The position numbers and the translations under genes were made by a program. 64,000 nucleotides of DNA from Winogradskyella sp. (GTDB lineage Bacteria; Bacteroidota; Bacteroidia; Flavobacteriales; Flavobacteriaceae): NCBI GenBank assembly GCA_002722255.1, contig PBLD01000001.1, positions 268,012 to 332,011 on the forward strand, read 5' to 3'. How positions within the stretch are numbered: position 1 is the stretch's first letter; the number at the start of each line of letters is the position of its first letter. The notes under the pieces are model-generated. The model had not been told where the DNA came from, searched no databases, and saw only the letters and a program-made list of their open reading frames with translations. Below, in pieces: positions 53,816 to 61,906 of the stretch.

Positions 53816-54310
53816 ATGAACAAAACAGATAAATCAAAACATAATATTTCAATTGCTGCGATTAAGCGTTCTACGTTTAAGCCATATGACTATGAATTGA
53901 CAAAATTCTATGAATCAAATTCTGAATTCCCATACCGTGGAATGGAACTTGACTTGACTGAAAATGAACTGATTATTTGCTCAACAGTTGTTGATTCCGA
54001 AAATTATAGTGTTTTGACAACTCAAAAATTAATAACTAAAGAAAACGGAATTAAAAATATTGGGAATTTAATTGGCGCAAAAGACAAACTTTATGGAGAT
54101 TTTAAAGGCTACAAAGACAAGTCATACACATTTGGATTTGTAGAACTGAATAATGGTACGGATTTTAAATATTTTATTGAAACAGGAAAAGCTTCTATGA
54201 TTATGATTTACGGAGTTAGAACTATCATTCGAACAGAAGAAATGACTGAAAAAAATATTCAAAACTCTATAAGAAATTGGAATAGACAAAATGAAAAGAA
54301 TGAAAAATAA
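53816..54310 (+). CDS. cassette 7: hypothetical protein
   Basis: The 164-residue soluble protein starts MNKTDKSKHNISIAAIKRST. It is beta-rich in the middle (GMELDLTENELIICSTVVDS; YTFGFVELNNGTDFKYFIET) with a C-terminal helix. No family is recognised. The ORF fills the cassette and ends just before attC-like site 7. Confidence 0.8.
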   Translation: MNKTDKSKHNISIAAIKRSTFKPYDYELTKFYESNSEFPYRGMELDLTENELIICSTVVDSENYSVLTTQKLITKENGIKNIGNLIGAKDKLYGDFKGYKDKSYTFGFVELNNGTDFKYFIETGKASMIMIYGVRTIIRTEEMTEKNIQNSIRNWNRQNEKNEK

Positions 54311-54312
54311 CT

Positions 54313-54498
54313 ACCGCCAACAATGTATAACCGCAATTACAGCAAATTCGACTACCCTTCGACAAGCTCAGGTCAGGCTCAAGCGAATCCACTCGGAATT
54401 AGCTACGCTGAACCTAAAGGTTTGTTAACGTCAGTTCTTAAACGAAAATCATTAACTTTAATACCGAAATTGACGGTTATACAATACCGTTGTAACGC
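54313..54498 (+). repeat. attC-like site 7, with palindromic inserts
   Basis: R'' ACCGCCAAC and R' GTTGTAACG bound a loop that, like site 6, carries a REP-like CCTTCGACAAGCTCAGG (54356-54372) and the palindrome AACCTAAAGGTT (54411-54422) at the same two points. The bounding arms TATAACCGCAATTA and TTGACGGTTATA are conserved. Confidence 0.75.
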
Positions 54499-54515
54499 AT
54501 TTAAATAAATCACAA

Positions 54516-54980
54516 TTGAACAAAAGTCATAAATTAGAAACTCTGACAACTGAAATAATAAAGCGGGATTTTATGCTGATTAATTCATCATATTTTTCAG
54601 AAATTGTTTATGACGAAAACCGCAGATTTTTTGACTTGTATTTGAATGTAGGTACTAATGGAATTCTAGAAAATCATGTAAAAAAATTTAATGAACTAAT
54701 TGAAAATCTGAACGAATATCTGATTAAAATTAGTATGTATTTAAAATCGACTTACTCAAACTCTGAAAAAAAGAAAGCGGCTGAACTGAATGAAAAAAAG
54801 CTGAATATTAGTGTTGTTCAGATTTTAGACGACAACAAAGACTTCGATACGGTTATAGTTTGCGAAAAAGAATACAAATATTTTGGAATTTTCAAAAGAA
54901 ACATTTCTGTAAGAACCGAAATTAAAAATAGTCGAATTATAACCATGGAAAGAAAAAAAGATACTTTAAAGGAAAATTAG
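54516..54980 (+). CDS. cassette 8, gene 1: hypothetical protein
   Basis: The 154-residue soluble protein starts at TTG, MNKSHKLETLTTEIIKRDFM. It has a helical first half and a beta-containing second half (FDTVIVCEKEYKYFGIFKRN). No family is recognised. The second gene of the cassette begins two bases after its stop. Confidence 0.75.
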   Translation: MNKSHKLETLTTEIIKRDFMLINSSYFSEIVYDENRRFFDLYLNVGTNGILENHVKKFNELIENLNEYLIKISMYLKSTYSNSEKKKAAELNEKKLNISVVQILDDNKDFDTVIVCEKEYKYFGIFKRNISVRTEIKNSRIITMERKKDTLKEN

Positions 54981-54982
54981 AG

Positions 54983-55225
54983 ATGACTGAATTTATAATC
55001 ATACTAATTTTAATCATCGTTTTTGGAGCTTTTTTATATTGGGCTTATTTGCCAGATTATAGGAGAAATCCAAAAGAGTTTTGGCGAACTTTAATCGGAA
55101 TGCCAATTGGAATGTTATTTGGTGGAATTGGATTTAATGATTTAAACGAACGAATCAAAAAATGGGCAGTTGGAGATAAAAATGAAAAAAAAAGAAAAAT
55201 AAAAACGTGTTACAACAATGTATAA
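54983..55225 (+). CDS. cassette 8, gene 2: small membrane protein
   Basis: The 80-residue protein has one strong membrane helix (residues 4-25) followed by a second hydrophobic patch (IGMPIGMLFGGIGFNDL) and a Lys-rich tail. Its stop lies inside attC-like site 8. Function unknown; two genes per cassette is uncommon. Confidence 0.72.
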   Translation: MTEFIIILILIIVFGAFLYWAYLPDYRRNPKEFWRTLIGMPIGMLFGGIGFNDLNERIKKWAVGDKNEKKRKIKTCYNNV

Positions 55226-55344
55226 CCGCAATTACGGCGGATTCGACTACGTCCGAATCCACTCGGAATTGCTAACGTCTGTGCTTAACCGAAAATCATT
55301 AACTTTAATCCCGTAACTGACGGTTATACGAGACCGTTGTAGAC
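55207..55344 (+). repeat. attC-like site 8
   Basis: R'' GTGTTACAAC differs at one base from the complement of its cassette start (GTTGTAACGC). R' is GTTGTAGAC. Arms TATAACCGCAATTACGG and CCGTAACTGACGGTTATA and the GGATTCG/CGAATCC stem equal those of site 3. Confidence 0.85.
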
Positions 55345-55355
55345 AATTATCCCAT

Positions 55356-55808
55356 ATGAGAATATTACTAATTATCCTATTAGCTGTTCTTTCCCTTAAT
55401 TCGTGTATGAATGAACAAAGCAAAGAATTGGAATTAAATGACCGAATAGCTGAACTCGAAAAAATGAATAAAAAGTTGTCTGATTCGTTGAACAAAATGA
55501 TGGAAAACAGAATTTACAATACACAACTTATTGCAATACCTGAAAAAACAGAGGTAACTATGGGTGTGCCCAACAAGTTAAATATAGTAATGCATACTTT
55601 TCTTCCTTATCCTAATTATAAGGTTTACCGTATGAAGGGCAATAATGAAAAAGAAATTCTAAAAGAAAATCTAACTAAACCAAGTTTTGACTTAGAGTTT
55701 ATTCCAAGAGCAAATGAAAAAACTATTGTGAATTATTCGGTAGTAATTGACTTTAATGGCAAGAAAATTGAAATCCCAAGTCAAGTTTCTTATGAGCCAG
55801 AAAAATAA
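55356..55808 (+). CDS. cassette 9: lipoprotein with coiled coil
   Basis: The 150-residue protein has a lipobox leader (LLAVLSLNSC, Cys17) and a coiled coil (ELNDRIAELEKMNKKLSDSL). An Ig-like C-terminal beta domain follows (VTMGVPNKLNIVMHTFLPYP; VNYSVVIDFNGKKIEIPSQV), resembling the end domains of GldM-type proteins. It is probably anchored in the outer membrane. No function is assigned. Confidence 0.8.
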   Translation: MRILLIILLAVLSLNSCMNEQSKELELNDRIAELEKMNKKLSDSLNKMMENRIYNTQLIAIPEKTEVTMGVPNKLNIVMHTFLPYPNYKVYRMKGNNEKEILKENLTKPSFDLEFIPRANEKTIVNYSVVIDFNGKKIEIPSQVSYEPEK

Positions 55809-55814
55809 AAAACT

Positions 55815-55952
55815 GGTTACAACAAAGCCTATAATTAATTGCAGCTTAATTTACTCACGGGAGTTTCAATCTTATTCATTATCTTTCGATTACGGCAAAA
55901 AAATCACAACTACTTTTCCGTTAGCGTTACACACTAACACATTGTAAGCAGT
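55815..55952 (+). repeat. attC-like site 9, degenerate
   Basis: The left half GGTTACAACAAAG, then TATAATTAATTGC, follows site 1 closely. The right half (CACACTAACACATTGTAAGC) has lost bases and the GTT reads GTA. It marks the right limit of the recognisable array; recombination activity is doubtful. Confidence 0.5.
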
Positions 55953-55960
55953 TAGAATAC

Positions 55961-56926
55961 ATGAACAAAAAAATTAAAAGCACCATAATTGCAATTGGGA
56001 TTCCGGTTGTTTATGCAATCCTCGTCCGAATGGCATTTGGGATGAGACTAAAGACCTGGGATGATTATTTTCAGGTAATGTCTACAACTTTTTTATTTTT
56101 CCTTCCTACAATAATTGGTGCTCTAACCGTGTACCTATCAAGCCAGGAAAAAGCAAAAAGTATTGCTTACAGAATATTTACACCTTGGGTTCCTGTTTTA
56201 TTATTCTTATTTCTAACATTGGCTTGGGGAATTGAAGGTTGGGCTTGTTGGATAATGATTTTGCCTGTCTTTTTATTAGCTGCATCCATTGGAGGACTAT
56301 TTGGTGGTTATTTAAAAAACTACAAAAAAAATGACCGACTAAACATTTCGCTATTAGTATTATTACCGTTTTTAGTTGGGCCAATAGAAAGTATTATTGA
56401 AACGATTCCGGCAACCTATAAAGCCTATACCTACATAGATATTGATGCTCCTGCAGAAAAAATCTGGAATAATGTAACACGTGTAAAAGAAATTCCTGTA
56501 GAACAAGATAAAGGCTATCTTACAAGAATGCTTGGCTTTCCCAGACCTGTAAAAGCAGAATTGAATTTTGAAGGAGTTGGTGCATACAGAGAAGCTATTT
56601 TTACAAAAGGGCTTGTATTCCACGAAACTGTAACAGACTACGAAGACAACAAAAAAATGGTGTTTTCTATAAAGGCATATCCACACGAAATACCATCAAC
56701 CACTTTAGATGAGCACGTAGTTATTGGTGGAGATTATTTTGACGTTTTAGATGGCACCTACGAACTCGAAAAACTACCAAACGGACTACATCGTTTGCAT
56801 TTATACAGTCACTTTAAAATGAATACAACTTTTAATTTCTATGCTGGTTGGTGGGGAAAATGGATAATGAAAGACATTCAAAACAACATTTTGCAAGTAG
56901 AGAAAAAAAGGTCTGAGATTGGATAA
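55961..56926 (+). CDS. membrane protein with C-terminal SRPBCC-like domain
   Basis: The 321-residue protein has four membrane helices in the first 150 residues. An SRPBCC/START-like domain follows (YTYIDIDAPAEKIWNNVTRV ... NGLHRLHLYSHFKMNTTFNF). It begins directly after the degenerate ninth attC-like site, so it might be a former cassette that has lost its own attC; no palindrome follows it. Confidence 0.78.
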   Translation: MNKKIKSTIIAIGIPVVYAILVRMAFGMRLKTWDDYFQVMSTTFLFFLPTIIGALTVYLSSQEKAKSIAYRIFTPWVPVLLFLFLTLAWGIEGWACWIMILPVFLLAASIGGLFGGYLKNYKKNDRLNISLLVLLPFLVGPIESIIETIPATYKAYTYIDIDAPAEKIWNNVTRVKEIPVEQDKGYLTRMLGFPRPVKAELNFEGVGAYREAIFTKGLVFHETVTDYEDNKKMVFSIKAYPHEIPSTTLDEHVVIGGDYFDVLDGTYELEKLPNGLHRLHLYSHFKMNTTFNFYAGWWGKWIMKDIQNNILQVEKKRSEIG

Positions 56927-57015
56927 TGTCTACAAATAATAAAAATATAAAACTGCAATTGTACTTTAAAACCCTAAAGAAATAGTATTCTTATAGCCTT
57001 ACTTTTAACTTTATA

Positions 57016-57660
57016 ATGAAACGTTTGCTCAGCTACATCTATCCCGTGACCAAAACCATCGAATCCAAATACAGCGGAAAGCTAGAAATTACATGGTATA
57101 ACGGAAAAAAACATCTTAACTCAGCGAACGCTAATTATAGTTATGGTTCGCTACAACGCATTTTAAAGTTTGGGTTAAAAAAGATAGATCTTTCCAAAGT
57201 AAATTCAGTTTTAATTTTAGGATTAGGAGGCGGAAGTGTCATTGAAACTTTACGACAAGACTTTAACTATTCTGAACTAATTGAAGCTGTAGAACTTGAT
57301 CCGGTAATAATAGATATCGCCAAAACAGAATTTGGTATAGAACAGAACGAAACATTAAAAATTCATTGTGCAGATGCCTATGAATTTGTTAAAGACCACT
57401 CAAAAACATTCGACCTCATTATTGTTGATCTTTATATAGATTTAGATGTTCCAAATAAATTTCTGGATTTTGAATTTTGGGATCATATTTTGGCACTAAA
57501 AAATTCATCTGGCTCCATAATTTTCAATGCTGCAGTTAAGATTTCAAAAGCTGATAAAATCATTTCGATTTCAAATTACCTGAAAACAAAAGTATTCAAG
57601 GTTGAGCTTTACGACAATGTTAACAAGACTAATACCCTCATTATTGCAAAAGGCTTGTAA
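57016..57660 (+). CDS. spermidine-synthase-like methyltransferase fold protein
   Basis: The 214-residue protein has the AdoMet-type motif VLILGLGGGSVIETL, the acidic EAVELDPVIIDIAKTEFG and LIIVDLYID, as in spermidine synthase-related proteins. The polyamine-specific gatekeeper region is not evident. It may be a methyltransferase or a stand-alone aminopropyltransferase relative. Confidence 0.85.
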   Translation: MKRLLSYIYPVTKTIESKYSGKLEITWYNGKKHLNSANANYSYGSLQRILKFGLKKIDLSKVNSVLILGLGGGSVIETLRQDFNYSELIEAVELDPVIIDIAKTEFGIEQNETLKIHCADAYEFVKDHSKTFDLIIVDLYIDLDVPNKFLDFEFWDHILALKNSSGSIIFNAAVKISKADKIISISNYLKTKVFKVELYDNVNKTNTLIIAKGL

Positions 57661-57808
57661 ATATTTAAAAATTACAAAATATTGATACTAGCATTCTGTA
57701 ATTACAATTTACATTTATAAAAAATAAAGACATCGTAAAACTAAACTTAATCTTGCAGTAGCAAAGTATTAATTATTAACTTCACTACCTCAAACGAACT
57801 AAAAACCA

Positions 57809-58027
57809 ATGAATTTTTTAGAAAAATTACCAGACTTAATCCTCTCTGGTATATTACTTTTCTTTTGGAATAAATATATAGTAACAACATTAGTGAAAAA
57901 AGTTGTACAACTAAATCCAGATAATGATTGGTTGGCAGCAAATCAACATATTTTTATAAAAGGATTTCAAACTTTTTATTGGACTTCTTATATAATGATA
58001 ATAATCGCATTTTTAGTATCCGAATAA
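57809..58027 (+). CDS. small membrane protein
   Basis: The 72-residue protein has two hydrophobic helices (residues 8-25 and 50-68) with PDNDWLAANQHIFIKGFQTF between. No family is recognised. It is six bases upstream of another membrane protein gene, likely the same operon. Confidence 0.72.
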   Translation: MNFLEKLPDLILSGILLFFWNKYIVTTLVKKVVQLNPDNDWLAANQHIFIKGFQTFYWTSYIMIIIAFLVSE

Positions 58028-58033
58028 GTACAT

Positions 58034-58591
58034 ATGAAAACGTATTACATAAAAAAAGAAGGCATTGATGACTATGTAAACAGAGAAACAAAGAAAAAAA
58101 TGAGGATTAGTGCAATTGGCTTTTTCATTTTTTTCATTCTAATGTTTGCTTTTACATATTCGTACGGAGTACACAAAATTCTAATGCTGCCACTTGTTAT
58201 CTTTTTTCTAATCATTTTGGGTGTACTCTACACATCGAGTTTGTCTCAAAATAAAAATTTAATAGACCTTACTTGCTTTGTTTTTTCAGAGGAATCAGTA
58301 TCAAAATTACTAGATAAAGAACAGCTTAATTTAATGAACAAAGTAGGCGTCTCAAGAAACGAGCATAGGTATGGTGTAAAGTTTAACAAAACCATTAAGT
58401 TTAGCAATATTGAATCTACTACGATAAAAGCAAATGAAATAGTTATAAAATCTAAAGATTACGATTTTACAACTGGTAATGGTAAAATTTCAATACCTAA
58501 AGAAATTGAAGATTACGAGACTATTAAAGCCGAAATTATAAAAAATGCTGCTACTTACAAGTTGAAATTAACTGAAAACACTAATGGTTAG
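58034..58591 (+). CDS. membrane protein with cytosolic domain
   Basis: The 185-residue protein starts MKTYYIKKEGIDDYVNRETK. Two helices (about 26-45 and 50-68) are followed by a beta-rich domain (YGVKFNKTIKFSNIESTTIK, then ITKS-like repeats), reminiscent of membrane PH-like proteins. It overlaps the next gene by eight bases. Confidence 0.75.
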   Translation: MKTYYIKKEGIDDYVNRETKKKMRISAIGFFIFFILMFAFTYSYGVHKILMLPLVIFFLIILGVLYTSSLSQNKNLIDLTCFVFSEESVSKLLDKEQLNLMNKVGVSRNEHRYGVKFNKTIKFSNIESTTIKANEIVIKSKDYDFTTGNGKISIPKEIEDYETIKAEIIKNAATYKLKLTENTNG

Positions 58592-59072
58592 AATTCTAAT
58601 ATTTATATCCTTTTTAGTTTTTAGTTGTAAACGTAAAGACAACCATAATATTGACGGATTAAAGTCTACAAAAGGTATTACAGCATTAAGCATTGTAAAA
58701 AAAGCTACAGACACCATAACTAACTGGCAGCTTTACAAAGATTCTGAGTTATTGTTTAAAAGCAACATTATAGAATCTAATCGATATACTGCAAAAATTA
58801 AAAAATCGGATGCGTACAAGAGCCTTACTCTTAAACTCTTTTCGGACTGTAATAACGACATTATTAATCGAGAAATAGTTTTAGCACTCAACGATAAGCG
58901 ATTTGCTACTTTTAGAAATGAAAATACAGTACGCTCTCCCTTCCCAATCGAAAAACATATTATAGATAGAATAAGAATGGTAAAGCCAAAGGAAACCTTT
59001 GAAATTATTTATTCAGACCCATATTTTAAAAATGGAATTTCTATTGGTTTTTTAGAGCTGACAGAAGAATAA
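58584..59072 (+). CDS. small lipoprotein
   Basis: The 162-residue protein has a lipobox leader (MVRILIFISFLVFSC, Cys15) and a soluble mature domain. No family is recognised. It is the last gene of the three-gene envelope operon and is followed by a terminator. Confidence 0.72.
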   Translation: MVRILIFISFLVFSCKRKDNHNIDGLKSTKGITALSIVKKATDTITNWQLYKDSELLFKSNIIESNRYTAKIKKSDAYKSLTLKLFSDCNNDIINREIVLALNDKRFATFRNENTVRSPFPIEKHIIDRIRMVKPKETFEIIYSDPYFKNGISIGFLELTEE

Positions 59073-59081
59073 GACATAAAA

Positions 59082-59107
59082 AAAGCACCCCTTTTTAGAG
59101 GTGCTTT
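59082..59107 (+). terminator. terminator of the 57809-59072 operon
   Basis: The hairpin AAAGCACC-(10 bases)-GGTGCTTT lies about ten bases after the stop at 59072; the right arm ends in TTT. Confidence 0.8.
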
Positions 59108-59295
59108 GTGTTGGCTATTAATTTTAATAGTTCAATGGATTATATTAAGATTCCCCTTAAAAATCTTAACGTTTCAAAGATATAGAATAATACCTAGATA
59201 AATGGTAATATTCTATAAGAAAAGTCTTTCATATTTTTTTGTAAACATTTGTAAGCTAATATTTTGTAATTTGTGTTATTACTAAAAACAAGCCT

Positions 59296-59646
59296 ATGCA
59301 AAGAAAATGTCCTGAGTGTGGAGATAGAATAATTGGTAGAGTAGACAAAAAGTTTTGTAGTGACAGTTGCAGAAATGCACATAATAATCGCATTAACAAA
59401 GACTCTAAAAACCTAATTAGAAACACTAATAACAGACTCAGAAAAAACTATAGAATCTTAGAAGCACTCAACCCAAATAAAAAGACCAAATGCTCTAGAG
59501 CCAAACTTATAGAAAAAGGGTTTGATTTTAACTATTTTACAAGCATATACACCACAAAAGCAGGAGCTATATATTACTTTGTGTACGACCAAGGATATTT
59601 ACCTTTAGAAGGAGATTATTATGCTTTGGTAAAACGAGATGATTAG
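59296..59646 (+). CDS. zinc-ribbon protein
   Basis: The 116-residue protein begins with a four-Cys zinc ribbon, CPECGDRIIGRVDKKFCSDS followed by CRNAHNN, a DUF2116-like knuckle. A helical middle and a short beta tail follow (YYFVYDQGYLPLEGDYYALV). It is common in Flavobacteria; nucleic-acid or protein binding is inferred. It overlaps the end of the CBS gene on the other strand by four bases. Confidence 0.82.
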   Translation: MQRKCPECGDRIIGRVDKKFCSDSCRNAHNNRINKDSKNLIRNTNNRLRKNYRILEALNPNKKTKCSRAKLIEKGFDFNYFTSIYTTKAGAIYYFVYDQGYLPLEGDYYALVKRDD

Positions 59647-60125
59647 CCTTTCGTTGTGCTGTTCCAGTTTTCTCCTTTAAGCTCTAAAGCTGCCTTAAGA
59701 ATATCTTTTTGACTAATCTGACCTACCAATTTACCATTTTCTACTATTGGAAAACGTCTGCGCTTAGAGTTTAAAAATTTATTAGCAGCATCAAAAACAT
59801 CCATGTTGCCATCAATGGTTTCAACATCTCTCGCCATACGTTTTTCTACATTATCGTGTTCTAAAGGCATGTTATAATAACGACTTTCACTAAGTTGTTT
59901 AAGACAATCCCCTTCAGAAATAATACCAACCAATTCTTGCCTGTCATTAACTACTGGGCCACCAGAAATCTTATACCTTATCAAAGATTCTACAACCTCT
60001 TGTACCGTTTGGTCTGGTTTAAACGTTATAAGATTTGTAGACATGTAGTCTCGTACTTTTAATGCTGTTGCTGGTGCAGTATTCTGTTGTTGCTTACGTG
60101 CACCTTGAAAACTTTTTATTCCCAT
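59643..60125 (-). CDS. CBS-domain pair protein
   Basis: The 160-residue protein has two CBS repeats: VRDYMSTNLITFKPDQTVQE, GPVVNDRQELVGIISEGDCL; and KRMARDVETIDGNMDVFDAA, RRFPIVENGKLVGQISQKDI. CBS pairs sense adenine nucleotides and regulate partners. It is a single gene, divergent from the reductase at 60238. Confidence 0.92.
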   Translation of the reverse strand: MGIKSFQGARKQQQNTAPATALKVRDYMSTNLITFKPDQTVQEVVESLIRYKISGGPVVNDRQELVGIISEGDCLKQLSESRYYNMPLEHDNVEKRMARDVETIDGNMDVFDAANKFLNSKRRRFPIVENGKLVGQISQKDILKAALELKGENWNSTTKG

Positions 60126-60237
60126 AACATTTAAATTTTAGTGTTTATTTAAAGTTACTGAAAATTAATTGGTTAGCAAAATGAAAAAATTCTTAAGCAA
60201 TTGTTACGTATTTTTAACTTAAAATTATTCTCAAATT

Positions 60238-61047
60238 TTGAAGAAAAAAATTAGCATCATTGGTTGTGGTTGGTTGGGTTTTCCACTTGCAAAAACCCTT
60301 GTAGATAAAGGCTATATTGTAAAAGGTTCTTCAACATCAAAAGAAAAACTAAAAACGATTAGTGATGCCAATATTGAAGCTTTTCATATTGTATTAAATG
60401 AGGATGGTGTAAGTGGTAATTATATTGATTTTTTAAAAGGAAGCGAATCGGTTATCATTAATATTCCACCTGGCTTAAGAAGAAATCCTAATAAAAATCA
60501 TGTCGCAGAATTACAGCATTTAATTCATGCTATTGCATCTTCCAACATTAAAAACGTTATTTATATAAGTTCTACTTCTGTTTTTAAAGATGAAACCCAC
60601 TTTCCTGCTTATAATAGCAATTCTATACCAAACGCAACCTCTAATAGCAGTAAACAACTTATTGCGATTGAAAATTTGTTAAAGAAAAACAACAATTTTA
60701 ATACAACTATTATTCGGTTTGGTGGCTTATTTGATTCGGAAAGACACCCAGCAAAATACTTAGCAGGTAAAACAAACCTCTCTAATCCAAAAGCTCCTGT
60801 AAATCTTATTCATAAAGAAGACTGTATTAACATCATTACCTTAATACTAAAACATAATATATGGAATGAAGTATTTAATGCAGTACATCCTAATCATCCA
60901 ACAAAAAAAGACTACTATACATCCTATTGTAAAAAGCATCAATTAGACTTGCCAAAATTTAACGATGCAGAAAAAAATGAAGGAAAAATAATAGAAAGTA
61001 CAAATTTGGAACAGCTTTTGACATACAGTTTTAAACAGGCACTATAG
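60238..61047 (+). CDS. NAD(P)-dependent epimerase/dehydratase-family protein
   Basis: The 269-residue protein starts at TTG and has the Rossmann motif ISIIGCGWLGFPLAKTL, plus YISSTSVFKDETHFPAYNS. It resembles small YeeZ/extended SDR-like proteins. There is no clear YxxxK catalytic pair in the usual place, so its reaction is uncertain. Confidence 0.8.
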   Translation: MKKKISIIGCGWLGFPLAKTLVDKGYIVKGSSTSKEKLKTISDANIEAFHIVLNEDGVSGNYIDFLKGSESVIINIPPGLRRNPNKNHVAELQHLIHAIASSNIKNVIYISSTSVFKDETHFPAYNSNSIPNATSNSSKQLIAIENLLKKNNNFNTTIIRFGGLFDSERHPAKYLAGKTNLSNPKAPVNLIHKEDCINIITLILKHNIWNEVFNAVHPNHPTKKDYYTSYCKKHQLDLPKFNDAEKNEGKIIESTNLEQLLTYSFKQAL

Positions 61048-61117
61048 AAATTAATAGTTTATTAAGAGCTATATTCTCAAAATTTTATAGTTTTAGCCCT
61101 CAAAATTTATATTTATA

Positions 61118-61831
61118 ATGAAACAAATTACAATTGCAATTGTTATGCTTTTCTCGGTAAGTGTTTTTGCCCAGACTAATGCAGATTTAAAAGCACACTA
61201 CGAGACTTATTACAAGGAGATGAAAAAGCAAGGTGATGTGCAAGGTATTATTAACGCCTTAACACACCTTAATATTTTAGAGCCTTCTGTAGCAAGAAAA
61301 GACACCTTAGCATATTTATACCTTTCTGAAGGTAAATACTTGCAAGCACTTAACACTATTGGTGTAGAAAAAAACGATTCAGACTCTGATATGAATGTTG
61401 AAGTAAAAGCTTTAGCACTCAAAAATCTTAATCAGCCTAAACTAGCTTTAGAACACTATGAGGTTTTATTTAAAAGAGAACCAAGCGTTTATTTAGCTTA
61501 TGAAATGGCAGACATGAAAATTCAGGTAAAAGATTTAGCTGGTGCAAGGTCTAATATTGAGTATGGTCTTGCTAATGTAAAAGATGACATGAAACGTGCT
61601 TTTTACGAAACACAGCAACCTTATGAGACCTCTATGAAAGCTGCACTTTTATGCTTAAAGGGGTTATTAACGTTTACCGAAAACAGAACAGCGAATGTTG
61701 ATGCCGCAATTAAACTTATGAATGATGCATTAGCTATTGATCCTAATTTTAACCTTGCAAAGGTTAGCAGACAAGGTTTAGAAAGCCAAAAAGCTCAGCA
61801 AGCACAAGCTGCTGCAAACAAAAAGAATTAA
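61118..61831 (+). CDS. exported TPR-like protein
   Basis: The 237-residue protein has a signal peptide (1-18, VFAQT) and helical repeats (YLYLSEGKYLQALNTIGVEK; LKNLNQPKLALEHYEVLFKR; KLMNDALAIDPNFNLAKVSR). It ends in an Ala/Gln-rich helix. Probably a periplasmic scaffold; no enzyme motif. Confidence 0.82.
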   Translation: MKQITIAIVMLFSVSVFAQTNADLKAHYETYYKEMKKQGDVQGIINALTHLNILEPSVARKDTLAYLYLSEGKYLQALNTIGVEKNDSDSDMNVEVKALALKNLNQPKLALEHYEVLFKREPSVYLAYEMADMKIQVKDLAGARSNIEYGLANVKDDMKRAFYETQQPYETSMKAALLCLKGLLTFTENRTANVDAAIKLMNDALAIDPNFNLAKVSRQGLESQKAQQAQAAANKKN

Positions 61832-61860
61832 GTCATTTTTTTAAAATGCTTTAAATAAAA

Positions 61861-61884
61861 AATGCTGCCAAACTAGGCAGCATT
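61861..61884. terminator. bidirectional terminator
   Basis: A perfect hairpin AATGCTGCC-AAACTA-GGCAGCATT with T-runs on either side lies between converging genes. Confidence 0.9.
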
Positions 61885-61906
61885 TTTTGTTTTACTATGT
61901 AGTTTT

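Larger units (their letters stand above)
46936..55945 (+). mobile_element. integron-like cassette array (CALIN-like), nine cassettes
   Basis: Nine consecutive units each hold one to three plus-strand genes followed by a 133-186 bp imperfect palindrome of attC type. In cassettes 1-5 the first nine bases after the junction equal the reverse complement of the nine bases opening the cassette's own palindrome: GTTGTGCGT/ACGCACAAC, GTTAGCAGC/GCTGCTAAC, GTTGTACGC/GCGTACAAC, GTTAGCAAC/GTTGCTAAC, GTTACCTGC/GCAGGTAAC. Cassettes 6 and 8 differ at one position; 7 and 9 are degenerate. No integron integrase or attI is recognisable in the window. Junctions fall near 46936, 47874, 48612, 49428, 50065, 53185, 53800, 54489, 55336 and 55945. 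Confidence 0.82.

Noticed and set aside
47748..55952. CRISPR array
   Set aside because: Repeats are long palindromes with gene-sized spacing and coding sequence between them, unlike CRISPR repeats and spacers.
47748..55952. Plain intergenic REP or BIME repeats
   Set aside because: The outer half-sites covary with the start of the same unit, genes are all in one direction, and two gene stops lie inside the repeats; REP elements do not predict this.
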